From positions 3,199,501-3,263,500 of the forward strand of contig LR590468.1 of assembly GCA_901472505.1 (NCBI GenBank): DNA of 64,000 nucleotides, written 5' to 3'. Positions 9,253-18,698 of the stretch are shown here, in pieces (position 1 is the stretch's first letter; every line of letters begins with the position of its first letter). The notes beneath the pieces are model-generated. The model did not search any database and was not told where the DNA came from. It was given only the letters and a program-made list of their open reading frames with translations. The DNA is from Proteus vulgaris. Its GTDB lineage: Bacteria > Pseudomonadota > Gammaproteobacteria > Enterobacterales > Enterobacteriaceae. A program made the position numbers and the translations under genes.

Positions 9253-9783
9253 ATGTCTGTTTCAACACAAAAGAAACGGCCGCTAAGCCGTTACATTAAA
9301 GACTATAAACACAGCCAGACTCATTGTTTACATTGCCACAAGGCGCTTGATCGGATCTCTCTCGTATTCAATCGCCAAGTTATCAATAAAGAAGCCATTT
9401 CTGAAATGACGGATTTAATTGATGATGAAACGTGGGAAACGTTACAAGAGAAGTTCTCTGCGCTATGCCGTTTTTGTAGTGAGATTTACTGTAATAGTGA
9501 AACTGACTACTTTGACATTATGTCTTTTAAGCAGTATTTGTTTGAACAAACGGAGATGAGCCACAGTACTGTTCGTGAGTATGTGGTTCGTTTACGTCGG
9601 CTCGATGAATTACTGACTTCAACTAATTTTCCTCGTCAAGAGTTTACGACGGAGAAAATTCAGTCAGACCTGAGTAAAAAGCTCACTCCCTCTGCATTTA
9701 GTAACTACAATATTGCACTACGTAAGTACGAGCAATATCTCGACTGGTGTCAAGAGCCATCATCGATCAGTAGTAGTCACTAA
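9253..9783 (+). CDS. fliZ: Flagellar regulator FliZ
   Basis: 176-residue FliZ, the regulator co-transcribed with fliA that, in E. coli, represses sigma-S-dependent genes and, in Salmonella, stimulates FlhDC activity. Family features visible: RPLSRYIKDYKHSQTHCLHC near the start, paired cysteines (CLHC and CRFC), and the core-binding integrase-like segment FEQTEMSHSTVREYVVRLRR that binds DNA. Starts with ATG 58 nt after fliA in the usual fliA-fliZ order. Intact length. A strong terminator follows at once, closing the operon. Confidence 0.95.
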   Translation: MSVSTQKKRPLSRYIKDYKHSQTHCLHCHKALDRISLVFNRQVINKEAISEMTDLIDDETWETLQEKFSALCRFCSEIYCNSETDYFDIMSFKQYLFEQTEMSHSTVREYVVRLRRLDELLTSTNFPRQEFTTEKIQSDLSKKLTPSAFSNYNIALRKYEQYLDWCQEPSSISSSH

Positions 9784-9803
9784 TTGCGTTCAAGAGAGAC
9801 CTT

Positions 9804-9836
9804 AAAAGGAGTAGCTTAGCCTACTCCTTTTTTCTT
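9804..9836 (+). terminator. Rho-independent terminator of fliAZ
   Basis: AAAAGGAGTAG pairs with CTACTCCTTTT around CTTAGC, then a T-run. It starts 21 nt after the fliZ stop. Between here and putA (9837-10223) there is no gene, only two further hairpins on the other strand. Confidence 0.9.
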
Positions 9837-9946
9837 TTGACTTAATTCAACATCCTTTCTGTTTTTTCTTGCTTCATCTTTGTTTTTTCTATTTTTTATC
9901 GATGTATTAAATACAATATTGTGTTGATGGTATGACAACAATAAGT

Positions 9947-9969
9947 AAAAAAAACGCCCCGGAGGGCGT
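9947..9969 (-). terminator. Second minus-strand terminator hairpin downstream of putA
   Basis: On the minus strand ACGCCC-TCCG-GGGCGT is followed by a run of eight or so T. It lies about 250 nt past the putA stop, beyond a first terminator, so it may be a back-up or may end an unseen minus-strand transcript. Confidence 0.6.
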
Positions 9970-10152
9970 AACTTTTAAGGTATACATAAAGATATAATTC
10001 AATCAACTTCTAGGCTTTGGTTGACTTGGTAATCAGTATATTTACTAAATAGATTGTCGGCGATAGATAAAGATTAAAAGAGTGAGAACAATCACAGCAT
10101 TGAAACTACTATCATCTTAGTTATTTCTTTAGAAATAATAATTTAACAAAAG

Positions 10153-10189
10153 AAAAAACCACCTTTAAGAAAATGATATTTAAAGGTGG
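10153..10189 (-). terminator. Rho-independent terminator of putA
   Basis: Read on the minus strand, CCACCTTTAA pairs with TTAAAGGTGG and is followed by TTTTTTCTTTT. It sits 35 nt after the putA stop codon. Confidence 0.85.
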
Positions 10190-10223
10190 CCTCAAAATAA
10201 CAAGAGAAAAAGAGGAGTGTTAA

Positions 10224-13200
10224 TTAACTAATAGTCATTAAACTCGCATTACCACCTGCGGCCGCAGTATTAATGCTTAATGCTCTTTCATGTAGTAAAC
10301 GTTCTAACAATAAGCCCGTATCACCTCGTGAAAATCCTTGAACAGAGATGATTGCGCCTTTACGTTGTGCAATTTTCTGACAAGTTTCACGTAACTGATC
10401 ACTATCACCATGATAAATTACTGCATTAATTTTCAATCGATCATCTGTCCAGTTTTCAGTAAGCGTAATTGTTTTTCTGACAATATCAGGTAATTCACGG
10501 TATGTTTTCTGTGAGAATGAGCTATTGGCGACAATAGCATGACAACCCGAAGCAAGCACACCTGCAATTTGGGTTAATACATCTTGTTCATTATCTGAAA
10601 TACACAGTACATTGCCGCAAGGAACTAGTTGGTAAGTATTACGTTCACCCGTAGGACCGGGTAATACTCGTAAGGTCCCCGTTTGTGATGCAAGTGCGTA
10701 TTTCTTTAAGGCATCGTAATGCACTTTTTCCGTTTTGTTTTCAAGCCATTCCATATACTTATTATAAGTTTGTAAGTTACGCATGGATGTATCAATAGGG
10801 TATTTTTCATCTTGGTGCGCGAGTGTTTGTGTTGCCGCATTTTCGGGGCGTTTTGATAATAGGCGATACAGATAAACCGGGCCACCTGCTTTCGGGCCTG
10901 TACCAGATAATCCTTCACCACCAAAAGGTTGAACGCCAACGACTGCACCGACCATATTACGATTAACATATAAATTACCTACTTTGGCATTTGAGGCCAC
11001 ATAAGCAATAGTTTCATCAATACGTGTATGGACACCCATTGTTAAGCCATAGCCTGTTGCATTAATTTCTTCAAGTAATGCAGGTAAATCTTGGCTTGCG
11101 TAGCGCACAACGTGTAATACAGGACCAAAAATTTCTTTTTTTAGTGAACTGACTTTATCTAACTCAATTAAAGTAGGTTGAACAAAGGTACTGTTATTTT
11201 CAAGTTGTTTTGGCAGACTATTGTGTGAAGCTTGATAAATCTCGTGGCCTTCAGCGCGCATTGTTTTAATATGCTTTTCAATGCCAGTTTTTGCATCTTT
11301 ATCAATAACTGGACCAATATCAGTCGATAATAAACTCGGATCACCTATCATCGCTTGCGCCATTGCACCTTTAAGCATCTCGATAGTGTGGTCAGCCACT
11401 TCTTCTTGAATACATAAAAGACGCAATGCAGAACAACGTTGACCGGCACTATCATAAGCTGAAGCCATAACATCCGTAACAACCTGCTCGGTTAATGCGG
11501 AGGAGTCAACAATCATTGCATTTAAACCACCCGTTTCTGCAATTAAAGGCACTGGACGGCCTTCGCTGTCTAACCGACCTGCTAAGGTTTTTTGTAAAAT
11601 ATGAGCAACATCCGTTGAACCTGTAAACATTACGCCACGTACACGCTCATCAGCCACTAAACGTGCACCAATGGTTTCTCCTTGACCGGGTAAAAGTTGT
11701 AATGCAAAGCGAGGAATACCTGCTTGATGGAAGAGTTCTACTGCTTTTGAGGCAATTAGCGGTGTTTGCTCTGCCGGTTTAGCCAGTACAGTATTACCCG
11801 CAGCTAAAGCAGCTGCAATCTGCCCACTAAATATGGCTAATGGGAAGTTCCAAGGGCTGATACAAACCACAGGCCCTAAAGGTAGATGTGTATTGTTATC
11901 AAAATCATGCGTAACTTGTGCTGCGTAGTAATAGAGAAAATCAATGGCTTCACGGACTTCAGCAATGGCGTTACTGTAAGTTTTCCCCGCCTCACGAACT
12001 AAAACGCCCATGAGAGGTCCCATTTGTTGTTCCATTAATTCCGCAGTTCGGATCAAGAATAATGCTCTTTGCGCTGGGGGGGTTGCAAACCAGATTTCAC
12101 CCTTTTCCTGAGCAATGGTTAAAGCAAAATCTACTTCAGCTTCTGTAGCTTCTCGTACAGTACCCACTGTATCAGCATGATTTGCAGGGTTTAAAATAGA
12201 TTGAGTTTCTTGAGTAGTTTCTGAAGAGTTATAGGTATCACCTAACAACGGTTCACAATGTCTATTTTCAGAGGCTGAGGTTAATAATGCACTAGAGAGT
12301 GATGCCAAACGGTGCTCATTTGACATATCAATACCGGGTGAATTTTTACGTTCATCACCATAAAGTTGATGAGGGAGTGGAATTTTAGGATGCGAAAGCC
12401 CAATTTGGCCTTCTGTTTGCGCCATTCTATTCACTTCTTTTACGGGATCAGCAACTAATTCATCGAGGGAAATTGTGTTATCTGCGATTCGGTTTACAAA
12501 TGAGGTGTTAGCCCCATTTTCAAGCAAGCGACGCACTAAATAGGCAAGTAATGTTTCATGCGTTCCTACAGGGGCATAAATACGACAAGGGCGACCTAAT
12601 TTTCCATCAACAATTTTACCCACAACTTGCGCATAAAGCGGTTCTCCCATACCGTGTAAACATTGGAATTCATATTGTCCTGGGTAATAGTTTTGTCCTG
12701 CCAAATGGTAAATTGCAGAAAGGGTGTGTGCGTTATGTGTTGCAAATTGAGGATAAATAAAGTGTGGAGATGCAAGTAGTTTCTTTGCACAAGCAAGATA
12801 AGAAACATCGGTATACACTTTGCGAGTATAAACAGGATAATCTTCAAGGCCATCAATTTGAGCGCGTTTCACTTCGCTATCCCAATAGGCGCCTTTAACT
12901 AAACGAACCATCAAGCGGCGACGACTCCGACGTGCTAAATCAATGACATAATCAATGACTAATGGACAACGTTTTTGGTAAGCTTGAATAACGAAGCCAA
13001 TTCCATTCCAACCCGCTAATTCAGGTTCAAAACAGAGTTTTTCAAGTAGATCGAGTGAAATCTCAAGTCTATCTGCTTCTTCTGCATCAATATTAATACC
13101 GATATCATATTGTTTTGCTTGTAATGTTAATGAGAGCAGGCGAGGGTAAAGCTCTGACATAACACGTTCATATTGTGCACGACTGTAGCGAGGGTGTAAT

Positions 13201-14186
13201 GCCGAAAGCTTGATAGATATTCCTGGGCCTTCATAAATACCTCTACCATTAGACGCTTTACCAATGGCGTGGATAGCTTGCTGATAAGAAACTAAATAAT
13301 CTTGTGCGTCTTTTTCTGTTAATGCTGCTTCTCCTAACATGTCATAAGAGTAGCTAAAGCCTTTTTCTTCAAGTTTGCGTGCATTTGCGAGTGCTTGAGA
13401 AATAGTCTCACCTGTAACGAATTGCTCCCCCATTAAACGCATGGCCATATCAACGCCTTTACGCACTAATGGCTCACCACTTTTGGTCAAGATGCGATTC
13501 AAAGAGTTAGAGAGTTTTTCTTCATTATGAGTCGAAACTAATTTACCTGTGAATAATAAGCCCCACGTTGCAGCATTCACAAACATCGATTGGCTTTGTC
13601 CTAAGTGTGAGCGCCAATTTCCATGACTAATTTTGTCACGAATAAGAGCATCACGCGTGGCTTTATCTGGAATACGCAGTAATGCTTCCGCTAAACACAT
13701 CAAAGCTACACCTTCTTGTGAGGAAAGTGAAAACTCTTGTAATAGACCTTGTACGAGCCCTGATCGCCCAATGCCGTTTTTTTGTTTACGAAGTTTTTCA
13801 GCAATGGAATAGGCTAATTTATGTGTTGCTTGAGCTTCATTTTCAGGTAATGTCGCTTGTTGCAATAACATAGGAACAGCCTGTATTTCAGGCATACGAT
13901 ATGCAGATGTAATGGCGGAGCGTAAAACAGATTGCGGGTGAATATGTTCAGCAAACTCTAAGAAAGGCTGATAATGATTCGTTGGTGTTTCAGTGTCTTC
14001 GTTAATATCTTGTTCATCAAATGTGGTATTGCCAATATTCACCTGATTATTTTCAATTTGTTCAAGATAGTTGAAGATGGCTTGCTTAATTAACCAATGC
14101 GATGTTCTATCTAATTTCTGTGCAGCCTCTTTTAATCTATTGCGGGTTTCTTCATCAAGTCTAACACCCATTGTTGTGCTACTCAT
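10224..14186 (-). CDS. putA: Trifunctional proline utilisation protein PutA
   Basis: 1320-residue PutA, the same length as the E. coli protein. It oxidises proline to glutamate in two steps, proline dehydrogenase (FAD) and P5C dehydrogenase (NAD), and represses the put genes when not membrane-bound. In order: ribbon-helix-helix DNA-binding domain (residues 1-45, TTMGVRLDEETRNRLKEAA), PRODH barrel (about 250-560, with LKLSALHPRYSRAQYE type motifs), P5CDH domain (about 650-1120, with AETGG and the catalytic Cys in DSAGQRCSALR), then a C-terminal domain ending AAAGGNASLMTIS. I chose the ATG at 14186 because GAGGAG lies just upstream and the family begins here; the frame extends 22 codons further without support. 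Divergent from putP. Confidence 0.97.
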   Translation of the reverse strand: MSSTTMGVRLDEETRNRLKEAAQKLDRTSHWLIKQAIFNYLEQIENNQVNIGNTTFDEQDINEDTETPTNHYQPFLEFAEHIHPQSVLRSAITSAYRMPEIQAVPMLLQQATLPENEAQATHKLAYSIAEKLRKQKNGIGRSGLVQGLLQEFSLSSQEGVALMCLAEALLRIPDKATRDALIRDKISHGNWRSHLGQSQSMFVNAATWGLLFTGKLVSTHNEEKLSNSLNRILTKSGEPLVRKGVDMAMRLMGEQFVTGETISQALANARKLEEKGFSYSYDMLGEAALTEKDAQDYLVSYQQAIHAIGKASNGRGIYEGPGISIKLSALHPRYSRAQYERVMSELYPRLLSLTLQAKQYDIGINIDAEEADRLEISLDLLEKLCFEPELAGWNGIGFVIQAYQKRCPLVIDYVIDLARRSRRRLMVRLVKGAYWDSEVKRAQIDGLEDYPVYTRKVYTDVSYLACAKKLLASPHFIYPQFATHNAHTLSAIYHLAGQNYYPGQYEFQCLHGMGEPLYAQVVGKIVDGKLGRPCRIYAPVGTHETLLAYLVRRLLENGANTSFVNRIADNTISLDELVADPVKEVNRMAQTEGQIGLSHPKIPLPHQLYGDERKNSPGIDMSNEHRLASLSSALLTSASENRHCEPLLGDTYNSSETTQETQSILNPANHADTVGTVREATEAEVDFALTIAQEKGEIWFATPPAQRALFLIRTAELMEQQMGPLMGVLVREAGKTYSNAIAEVREAIDFLYYYAAQVTHDFDNNTHLPLGPVVCISPWNFPLAIFSGQIAAALAAGNTVLAKPAEQTPLIASKAVELFHQAGIPRFALQLLPGQGETIGARLVADERVRGVMFTGSTDVAHILQKTLAGRLDSEGRPVPLIAETGGLNAMIVDSSALTEQVVTDVMASAYDSAGQRCSALRLLCIQEEVADHTIEMLKGAMAQAMIGDPSLLSTDIGPVIDKDAKTGIEKHIKTMRAEGHEIYQASHNSLPKQLENNSTFVQPTLIELDKVSSLKKEIFGPVLHVVRYASQDLPALLEEINATGYGLTMGVHTRIDETIAYVASNAKVGNLYVNRNMVGAVVGVQPFGGEGLSGTGPKAGGPVYLYRLLSKRPENAATQTLAHQDEKYPIDTSMRNLQTYNKYMEWLENKTEKVHYDALKKYALASQTGTLRVLPGPTGERNTYQLVPCGNVLCISDNEQDVLTQIAGVLASGCHAIVANSSFSQKTYRELPDIVRKTITLTENWTDDRLKINAVIYHGDSDQLRETCQKIAQRKGAIISVQGFSRGDTGLLLERLLHERALSINTAAAGGNASLMTIS

Positions 14187-14655
14187 GCAGTGCTCCTCAT
14201 ATTCTATTTCTAATTCACAAGTACAGTTACCCGTTATTTTTATTAATATCATTCATGTTGCAACTTTGTGCAACATTGTTAACAATTTATTTATAAATAA
14301 TGTGAAAGTAGTCAGGTTTTATGAGTGATTAAAATAGTGTAATTTGTTTTATTTTTAATATTTAATTATAAATCAATAAATTATATTTATTTTATTGATA
14401 TTTGCATTTATAATGCAACCTCGAATTAAGACAAATAGTGTGAAGTCATAAACAAAATTTAAACATTAAAACGTTAATTTCTTGTTAAATGCGGTTAACC
14501 TATTCTAGGATTGATGTGAATGACTTATCTGTTGCTGTAAGAAATTATTTTAATTAAAAACTGAAAAGATCATTAATGCGCAACGAAGTGCAACGTTCCT
14601 GTACAAGTCAAAAGCATATCGATGATCGGAAACAGATTTATGGAGAACTGCAATT
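14187..14655. promoter_or_regulatory. put intergenic control region with PutA operator-like sites
   Basis: The 469-nt divergent spacer between putA and putP contains repeated GTTGCA/TGCAAC hexamers, the core recognised by the PutA RHH domain in E. coli. They are the palindrome GTTGCAAC at 14257-14264, TGCAAC at 14269-14274, 14414-14419 and 14589-14594, plus a near match GCGCAAC at 14578-14584. Two lie beside the putA start and one about 60 nt before putP. Promoters for both genes must lie here; the middle is very AT-rich. Confidence 0.7.
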
Positions 14656-16140
14656 ATGGCCTTAACTTCGCCAATGCTAATTACATTTACTATTTATATT
14701 CTGGGTATGCTTTTTATTGGTTATCTAGCCTATCGTTCAACCAAAAATTTTGATGACTATATTTTAGGGGGACGACGGTTAGGGAGTTTTGTTACTGCTC
14801 TTTCAGCGGGTGCCTCTGATATGAGTGGGTGGCTATTAATGGGGCTACCCGGTGTGGTTTTTTTTGCGGGTATTTCTGAAAGTTGGATAGCTATCGGCTT
14901 ATGTTTAGGTGCATGGCTAAACTGGCGTTTAGTTGCAGGTCGTTTACGTTTACAAACTGAAAAAAATAATAATGCATTAACATTACCAGATTATCTGACA
15001 TCGCGTTTTGATGATAAAAGCAAAATGTTGCGTATTGTCTCAGCATTAGTGATCCTTACTTTTTTTACCATCTATTGTGCGTCAGGTGTGGTTGCTGGTG
15101 GAATGCTGTTTGAGTCAACCTTCCATATTCCTTATCATGAAGCAATGATTTATGGTGCGCTTGCAACCATTGCTTATACTTTTTTAGGTGGTTTTCTGGC
15201 GGTAAGTTGGACTGATACTGTTCAGGCCACATTAATGATTTTTGCCCTGATCTTAACGCCTATTATTGTTATTTTCTCTGTTGGTGGCATTGATACCTCT
15301 ATTGCAATTATTAAAGCCAAAGATCCTTCTTACCTTGATATGTTCAAAGGACTTGATTTTATCGCTATTATCTCTTTATTAGCGTGGGGATTAGGTTATT
15401 TTGGGCAACCCCATATTCTTGCTCGTTTTATGGCCGCTGATTCTAATCAAACTATTCGTAAAGCACGTCGTATAGGGATGACATGGATGATCCTTTGCTT
15501 AGGAGGAACGGTTGCTGTTGGATTCTTTGGTATTGCTTACTTTGAAATGAATCCTGCACAAGCAGGTGGTGTAACAGCGAAAAATGAACGCATTTTTATG
15601 GAGCTAGCTTCACTGCTCTTTAATCCATGGATTGCCGGTATTTTACTGTCAGCAATTTTAGCCGCCGTAATGAGTACATTAAGCTGTCAGTTATTAGTGT
15701 GTGCTAGTGCGTTAACAGAAGATTTATACAAGCCTTTCATTCGTAAAAGTGCAAGTCAAAAAGAGCTGGTTTGGGTAGGGCGTGGTATGGTGTTGCTCGT
15801 TGCAATTATTGCAATTTTCTTAGCACGTGATCCTAATAATAAAGTTCTTGATTTAGTTAGTAATGCATGGGCAGGATTTGGTGCCGCTTTTGGCCCAGTT
15901 ATTCTTATCTCTGTGATGTGGAAGCGTATGACGCGTAATGGTGCTTTTGCTGGGATGCTGATTGGTGCTTTAACCGTATTAGTGTGGATGCAATATAAAT
16001 GGTTTGGATTATATGAAATTATTCCCGGTTTTGTTTTTGCGTCTATCGCGATTGTTGTTATCAGCTTAATGGGAGAAGTGCCAAGTAAGGCGAATCAACA
16101 ACGTTTTGATGAAGCAGAAACTCAATATCGTAATACGTAA
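14656..16140 (+). CDS. putP: Sodium/proline symporter PutP
   Basis: 494-residue sodium:solute symporter (SSS family) of the inner membrane that imports proline for PutA. Features: about 13 hydrophobic segments, the conserved RSTKNFDDYILGGR and LSAGASDMSGWLLMG in the first helices (Na+ site region), LAWGLGYFGQPHILARFMAA, and the sodium-binding helix-8 motif LLSAILAAVMSTLSCQLLV. GGAG lies about 10 nt before the ATG. Divergent from putA and shares its operator region, so induction by proline through PutA is expected. Intact. Confidence 0.97.
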   Translation: MALTSPMLITFTIYILGMLFIGYLAYRSTKNFDDYILGGRRLGSFVTALSAGASDMSGWLLMGLPGVVFFAGISESWIAIGLCLGAWLNWRLVAGRLRLQTEKNNNALTLPDYLTSRFDDKSKMLRIVSALVILTFFTIYCASGVVAGGMLFESTFHIPYHEAMIYGALATIAYTFLGGFLAVSWTDTVQATLMIFALILTPIIVIFSVGGIDTSIAIIKAKDPSYLDMFKGLDFIAIISLLAWGLGYFGQPHILARFMAADSNQTIRKARRIGMTWMILCLGGTVAVGFFGIAYFEMNPAQAGGVTAKNERIFMELASLLFNPWIAGILLSAILAAVMSTLSCQLLVCASALTEDLYKPFIRKSASQKELVWVGRGMVLLVAIIAIFLARDPNNKVLDLVSNAWAGFGAAFGPVILISVMWKRMTRNGAFAGMLIGALTVLVWMQYKWFGLYEIIPGFVFASIAIVVISLMGEVPSKANQQRFDEAETQYRNT

Positions 16141-16183
16141 TAACTCAGAGACTTAATATAAAATTCAGTATAAGTTAGATTGG

Positions 16184-16219
16184 AGGTCACTGAAGACAAT
16201 AAAGTGACCTTTATTTTTT
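16184..16219 (+). terminator. Rho-independent terminator of putP
   Basis: AGGTCACT pairs with AGTGACCT, followed by TTATTTTTTG. It lies 43 nt past the putP stop, between putP and a convergent gene. Confidence 0.8.
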
Positions 16220-16261
16220 GATAACAGGACATATTTAAAAGTAAATTAATAAAAATTTAAC

Positions 16262-17095
16262 TTATTCATAATATTCTAATTTATAATATACCGTAGCTGT
16301 ACTGGTATCGATTAACTTACCGCGTTGTTTAATTGTACTAACCATGTCCCATATCACACAATTATTATATTCATCCCATTCTTTACATGTTTTATCATAC
16401 TCTCTTATATCATCATATAAGCTCGTATATATTTGTACATGCTGTAAAATTTTACCATCTTCGCCATAACGAAACTCTGACATAACATCATTGTTTTTAT
16501 TTGTTGTTTTTAATAAGCGACCTTGCTTATCGTAATAATAATGAATGACATTTCCTTTGTTGTTAGAGTTAGAGTCAATAATTGTTGATAATGTAATTTT
16601 ATTATCTTGGTATGAAAATTGGCTGATATCAGTACCCATTAATGAACCATCATTATCGTAAAAAAAAGATGTTTTTCCTGTTAATTGATTTTGCTTATTT
16701 TTATTATAAAATTCACTGAGGTAGAGAGTATGAGTTCGATGCCGATTTTTTAATTGATATATCTGTTTTATATTATCAGATGTTGGCATTCTTAATAGAT
16801 TTGTCTCTATATTTTCATGGATATATTCTTGTGTAGAGAAGCTATATTTGGTGATAAAACCACACTCATCAAATTGAGTTTCACCTTTAAAGGCTTTTAA
16901 TCGACCATTCTCAGGTAACTTGCTGGTAATACTAATTGACTTTATTGGTCCATAAATAAAATTGATTGTAATGAATGTGCTATTAGTGGTATTTATCTGC
17001 TTTTGTGATTCATTACAAGACGTTTGTATCGCAAAAGTAGAAGGTGTAATAAAAAGAGTGCAGAGAGAAAAAGTAAAAATTAATGGTAATTTCAT
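16262..17095 (-). CDS. Exported YnfC-like protein, paralogue 1
   Basis: About 277 residues with a signal peptide (MKLPLIFTFSLCTLF..STFA). The rest has GPIKSISITSKLPENGRLK, DECG, then YDNDGSLMG and YYDKQGRLLK, short YD-type beta hairpins, and ends TCKEWDEYNNC...YKLEYYE. The plan resembles E. coli YnfC (UPF0257): a GPVK motif, a G-x-L..E-x-C motif, a YDDQG hairpin, a Cys pair near the C-terminus and an aromatic end. YnfC is a lipoprotein, but no lipobox is seen here. Four cysteines conserved in all three paralogues suggest disulfides in the periplasm. I start at the second ATG (MKLP); an ATG 12 nt upstream is possible. Function unknown. Confidence 0.7.
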   Translation of the reverse strand: MKLPLIFTFSLCTLFITPSTFAIQTSCNESQKQINTTNSTFITINFIYGPIKSISITSKLPENGRLKAFKGETQFDECGFITKYSFSTQEYIHENIETNLLRMPTSDNIKQIYQLKNRHRTHTLYLSEFYNKNKQNQLTGKTSFFYDNDGSLMGTDISQFSYQDNKITLSTIIDSNSNNKGNVIHYYYDKQGRLLKTTNKNNDVMSEFRYGEDGKILQHVQIYTSLYDDIREYDKTCKEWDEYNNCVIWDMVSTIKQRGKLIDTSTATVYYKLEYYE

Positions 17096-17165
17096 GTAAT
17101 GAGCCATTTCAAATTTTTATTAAAGAAAATCGCGCTACAGAGCATATCATCACTAATTGACCTAG

Positions 17166-17202
17166 GTAGTTTTACATAAATCATTTTTTAATGAAAGTAT
17201 CA
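17166..17202 (-). repeat. Upstream block shared with paralogue 2 (copy 1)
   Basis: A 37-nt block (GTAGTTTTACA..., ending ATGAAAGTATCA) about 70 nt upstream of paralogue 1 recurs almost exactly upstream of paralogue 2 (18549-18585), with three differences. It probably is the duplicated promoter or regulator site. The rest of the 17108-17641 spacer is AT-rich and contains no gene that I can see. Confidence 0.7.
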
Positions 17203-17649
17203 TAGGAGAGTATTTATCATGTGCTGAAAAATATAGGATAAATATATTTAAAACCAATCTAAATGTGATGATTGATAAGTGACTTTTTTTGCATAAAGAG
17301 TTGCATTATTACATTAATTCGTTTTTCAGTAATTTACTGTTATCTAAATTATTTTAAAAAGTTATCGCTAATAACCATTAAAAATAACGAGTGAGTTTGT
17401 AATTAATTTATTGATTTATCATTAATTTTTTATTTTTATGACTTATATAGCATTCTTTGTAATTAGAATAATAAACAATATTTTGGGTGAGTTGAAGTCA
17501 AATATAATAATGCATCGTATAGCTAATACAATGTTTTATCAAAAAAAGAGTATTGATATAAATAAGTACTTTTTTCTTACATAAAAACCTTATTTTTTGA
17601 CAACATAATAGATTTAAATAAAGCTTTTTTATCTGCGAAATTCGAAAGT

Positions 17650-18480
17650 TTATTCATAATATTCAAATTTGTTATAGACAGTTGCGGTACTAGTATCGAT
17701 TATCATGCCATCTTTTCTTACTTCACTTACCATATTCCAGATTAAGCAATTATTATATTTATCCCACGCTCGACAAGTATTGTCATATTCTCTTATATCA
17801 TCATATAAACTGGTGAATATTTGCATTTGGCGCAAAATCTTACCATCTTTACCATAATGGAATTCTAAGGTTACTTCATCATTATCAATTGCTTTTAAAA
17901 GACGTCCTTGCTCATCATAAAGATAATGAATTGAATTTCCTTGGTTTGCTGCTGTAGATTCAATAATAGTTTCTGCTGAAATTTTATCACCTTTATAACT
18001 CAGTTTAGCAAAATCAGTACCCATGAGTGAGCCGTCATCATCATAAAAATAAGATGTTTTATCTACCAATTGATTTAGATTATTTTTATCATAATATTCA
18101 ACTAAATAGAGCGTGTGTGTTCTATGACGATTTTTTAACTGGTATTTATATTTGATATTGTAAGGTGTTGACATTCTTAAAAGATTTGTCTCAATATGCT
18201 CATGAATATATTCTTGTGTAGAAAAGTCATATTTGGTAAGCATTCCACATTCATCAAATTGAGTTTCACCTTTAAAGGCTTTAAACCGGCCTTTTTCAGG
18301 TAATTCGCTGGTGGTGGTGATTGTTTTTATCGGTCCATAATTGAAATTAATCGTTATGAACATATTGTTAGATGCATTCACTTGTTTTTTTGATTTATCA
18401 CAAGATATTGACATCGCAGAAACGGGGAGTGTAATAAAAAACGTACATAAAGAGAAAATAAAAAATAATGGAAATTTCAT
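17650..18480 (-). CDS. Exported YnfC-like protein, paralogue 2
   Basis: About 276 residues, the closest relative of paralogue 1 along the whole length: signal peptide MKFPLFFIFSLCTFF..VSAM, then FNYGPIKTITTTSELPEKGR, FDECGMLTKYDFSTQEYIHE, YDDDGSLMGTDF, YDEQGRLLK and CRAWDKYNNC, ending YNKFEYYE. The four conserved cysteines are kept. The upstream 37-nt block is also shared, so gene plus control region were duplicated as a unit. As with paralogue 1, an ATG 12 nt upstream could be the start. Predicted periplasmic, function unknown; the YD hairpins resemble but are too few for an RHS protein. Confidence 0.7.
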   Translation of the reverse strand: MKFPLFFIFSLCTFFITLPVSAMSISCDKSKKQVNASNNMFITINFNYGPIKTITTTSELPEKGRFKAFKGETQFDECGMLTKYDFSTQEYIHEHIETNLLRMSTPYNIKYKYQLKNRHRTHTLYLVEYYDKNNLNQLVDKTSYFYDDDGSLMGTDFAKLSYKGDKISAETIIESTAANQGNSIHYLYDEQGRLLKAIDNDEVTLEFHYGKDGKILRQMQIFTSLYDDIREYDNTCRAWDKYNNCLIWNMVSEVRKDGMIIDTSTATVYNKFEYYE

Positions 18481-18548
18481 GTAATGAACCATCTTAAAAA
18501 TTTATTAAAAATAACTCTTCAGAGTCTATTTATCATTTATTGATTTAA

Positions 18549-18585
18549 GTAGTTTTACACAAATTGTTTTTTAATGAAAGTATCA
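18549..18585 (-). repeat. Upstream block shared with paralogue 1 (copy 2)
   Basis: 34 of 37 positions match the block at 17166-17202, at the same distance (about 70 nt) from the start codon of the downstream gene. Confidence 0.7.
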
Positions 18586-18698
18586 CTTAGTTTAATTGTA
18601 GATAATTAATATAGTAGTAAATATAAAAACCAGTCTATTTTTGATAGTCTGATTTTTATATTAATAGTTTATTATGGGAATAATAAAGTATCTTTATA

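Noticed and set aside
9947..9969. Plus-strand terminator at the second hairpin after fliZ
   Set aside because: On the plus strand the stem is followed by AACTTTTAAGG; the T-run is on the minus strand, so it was assigned to that strand.
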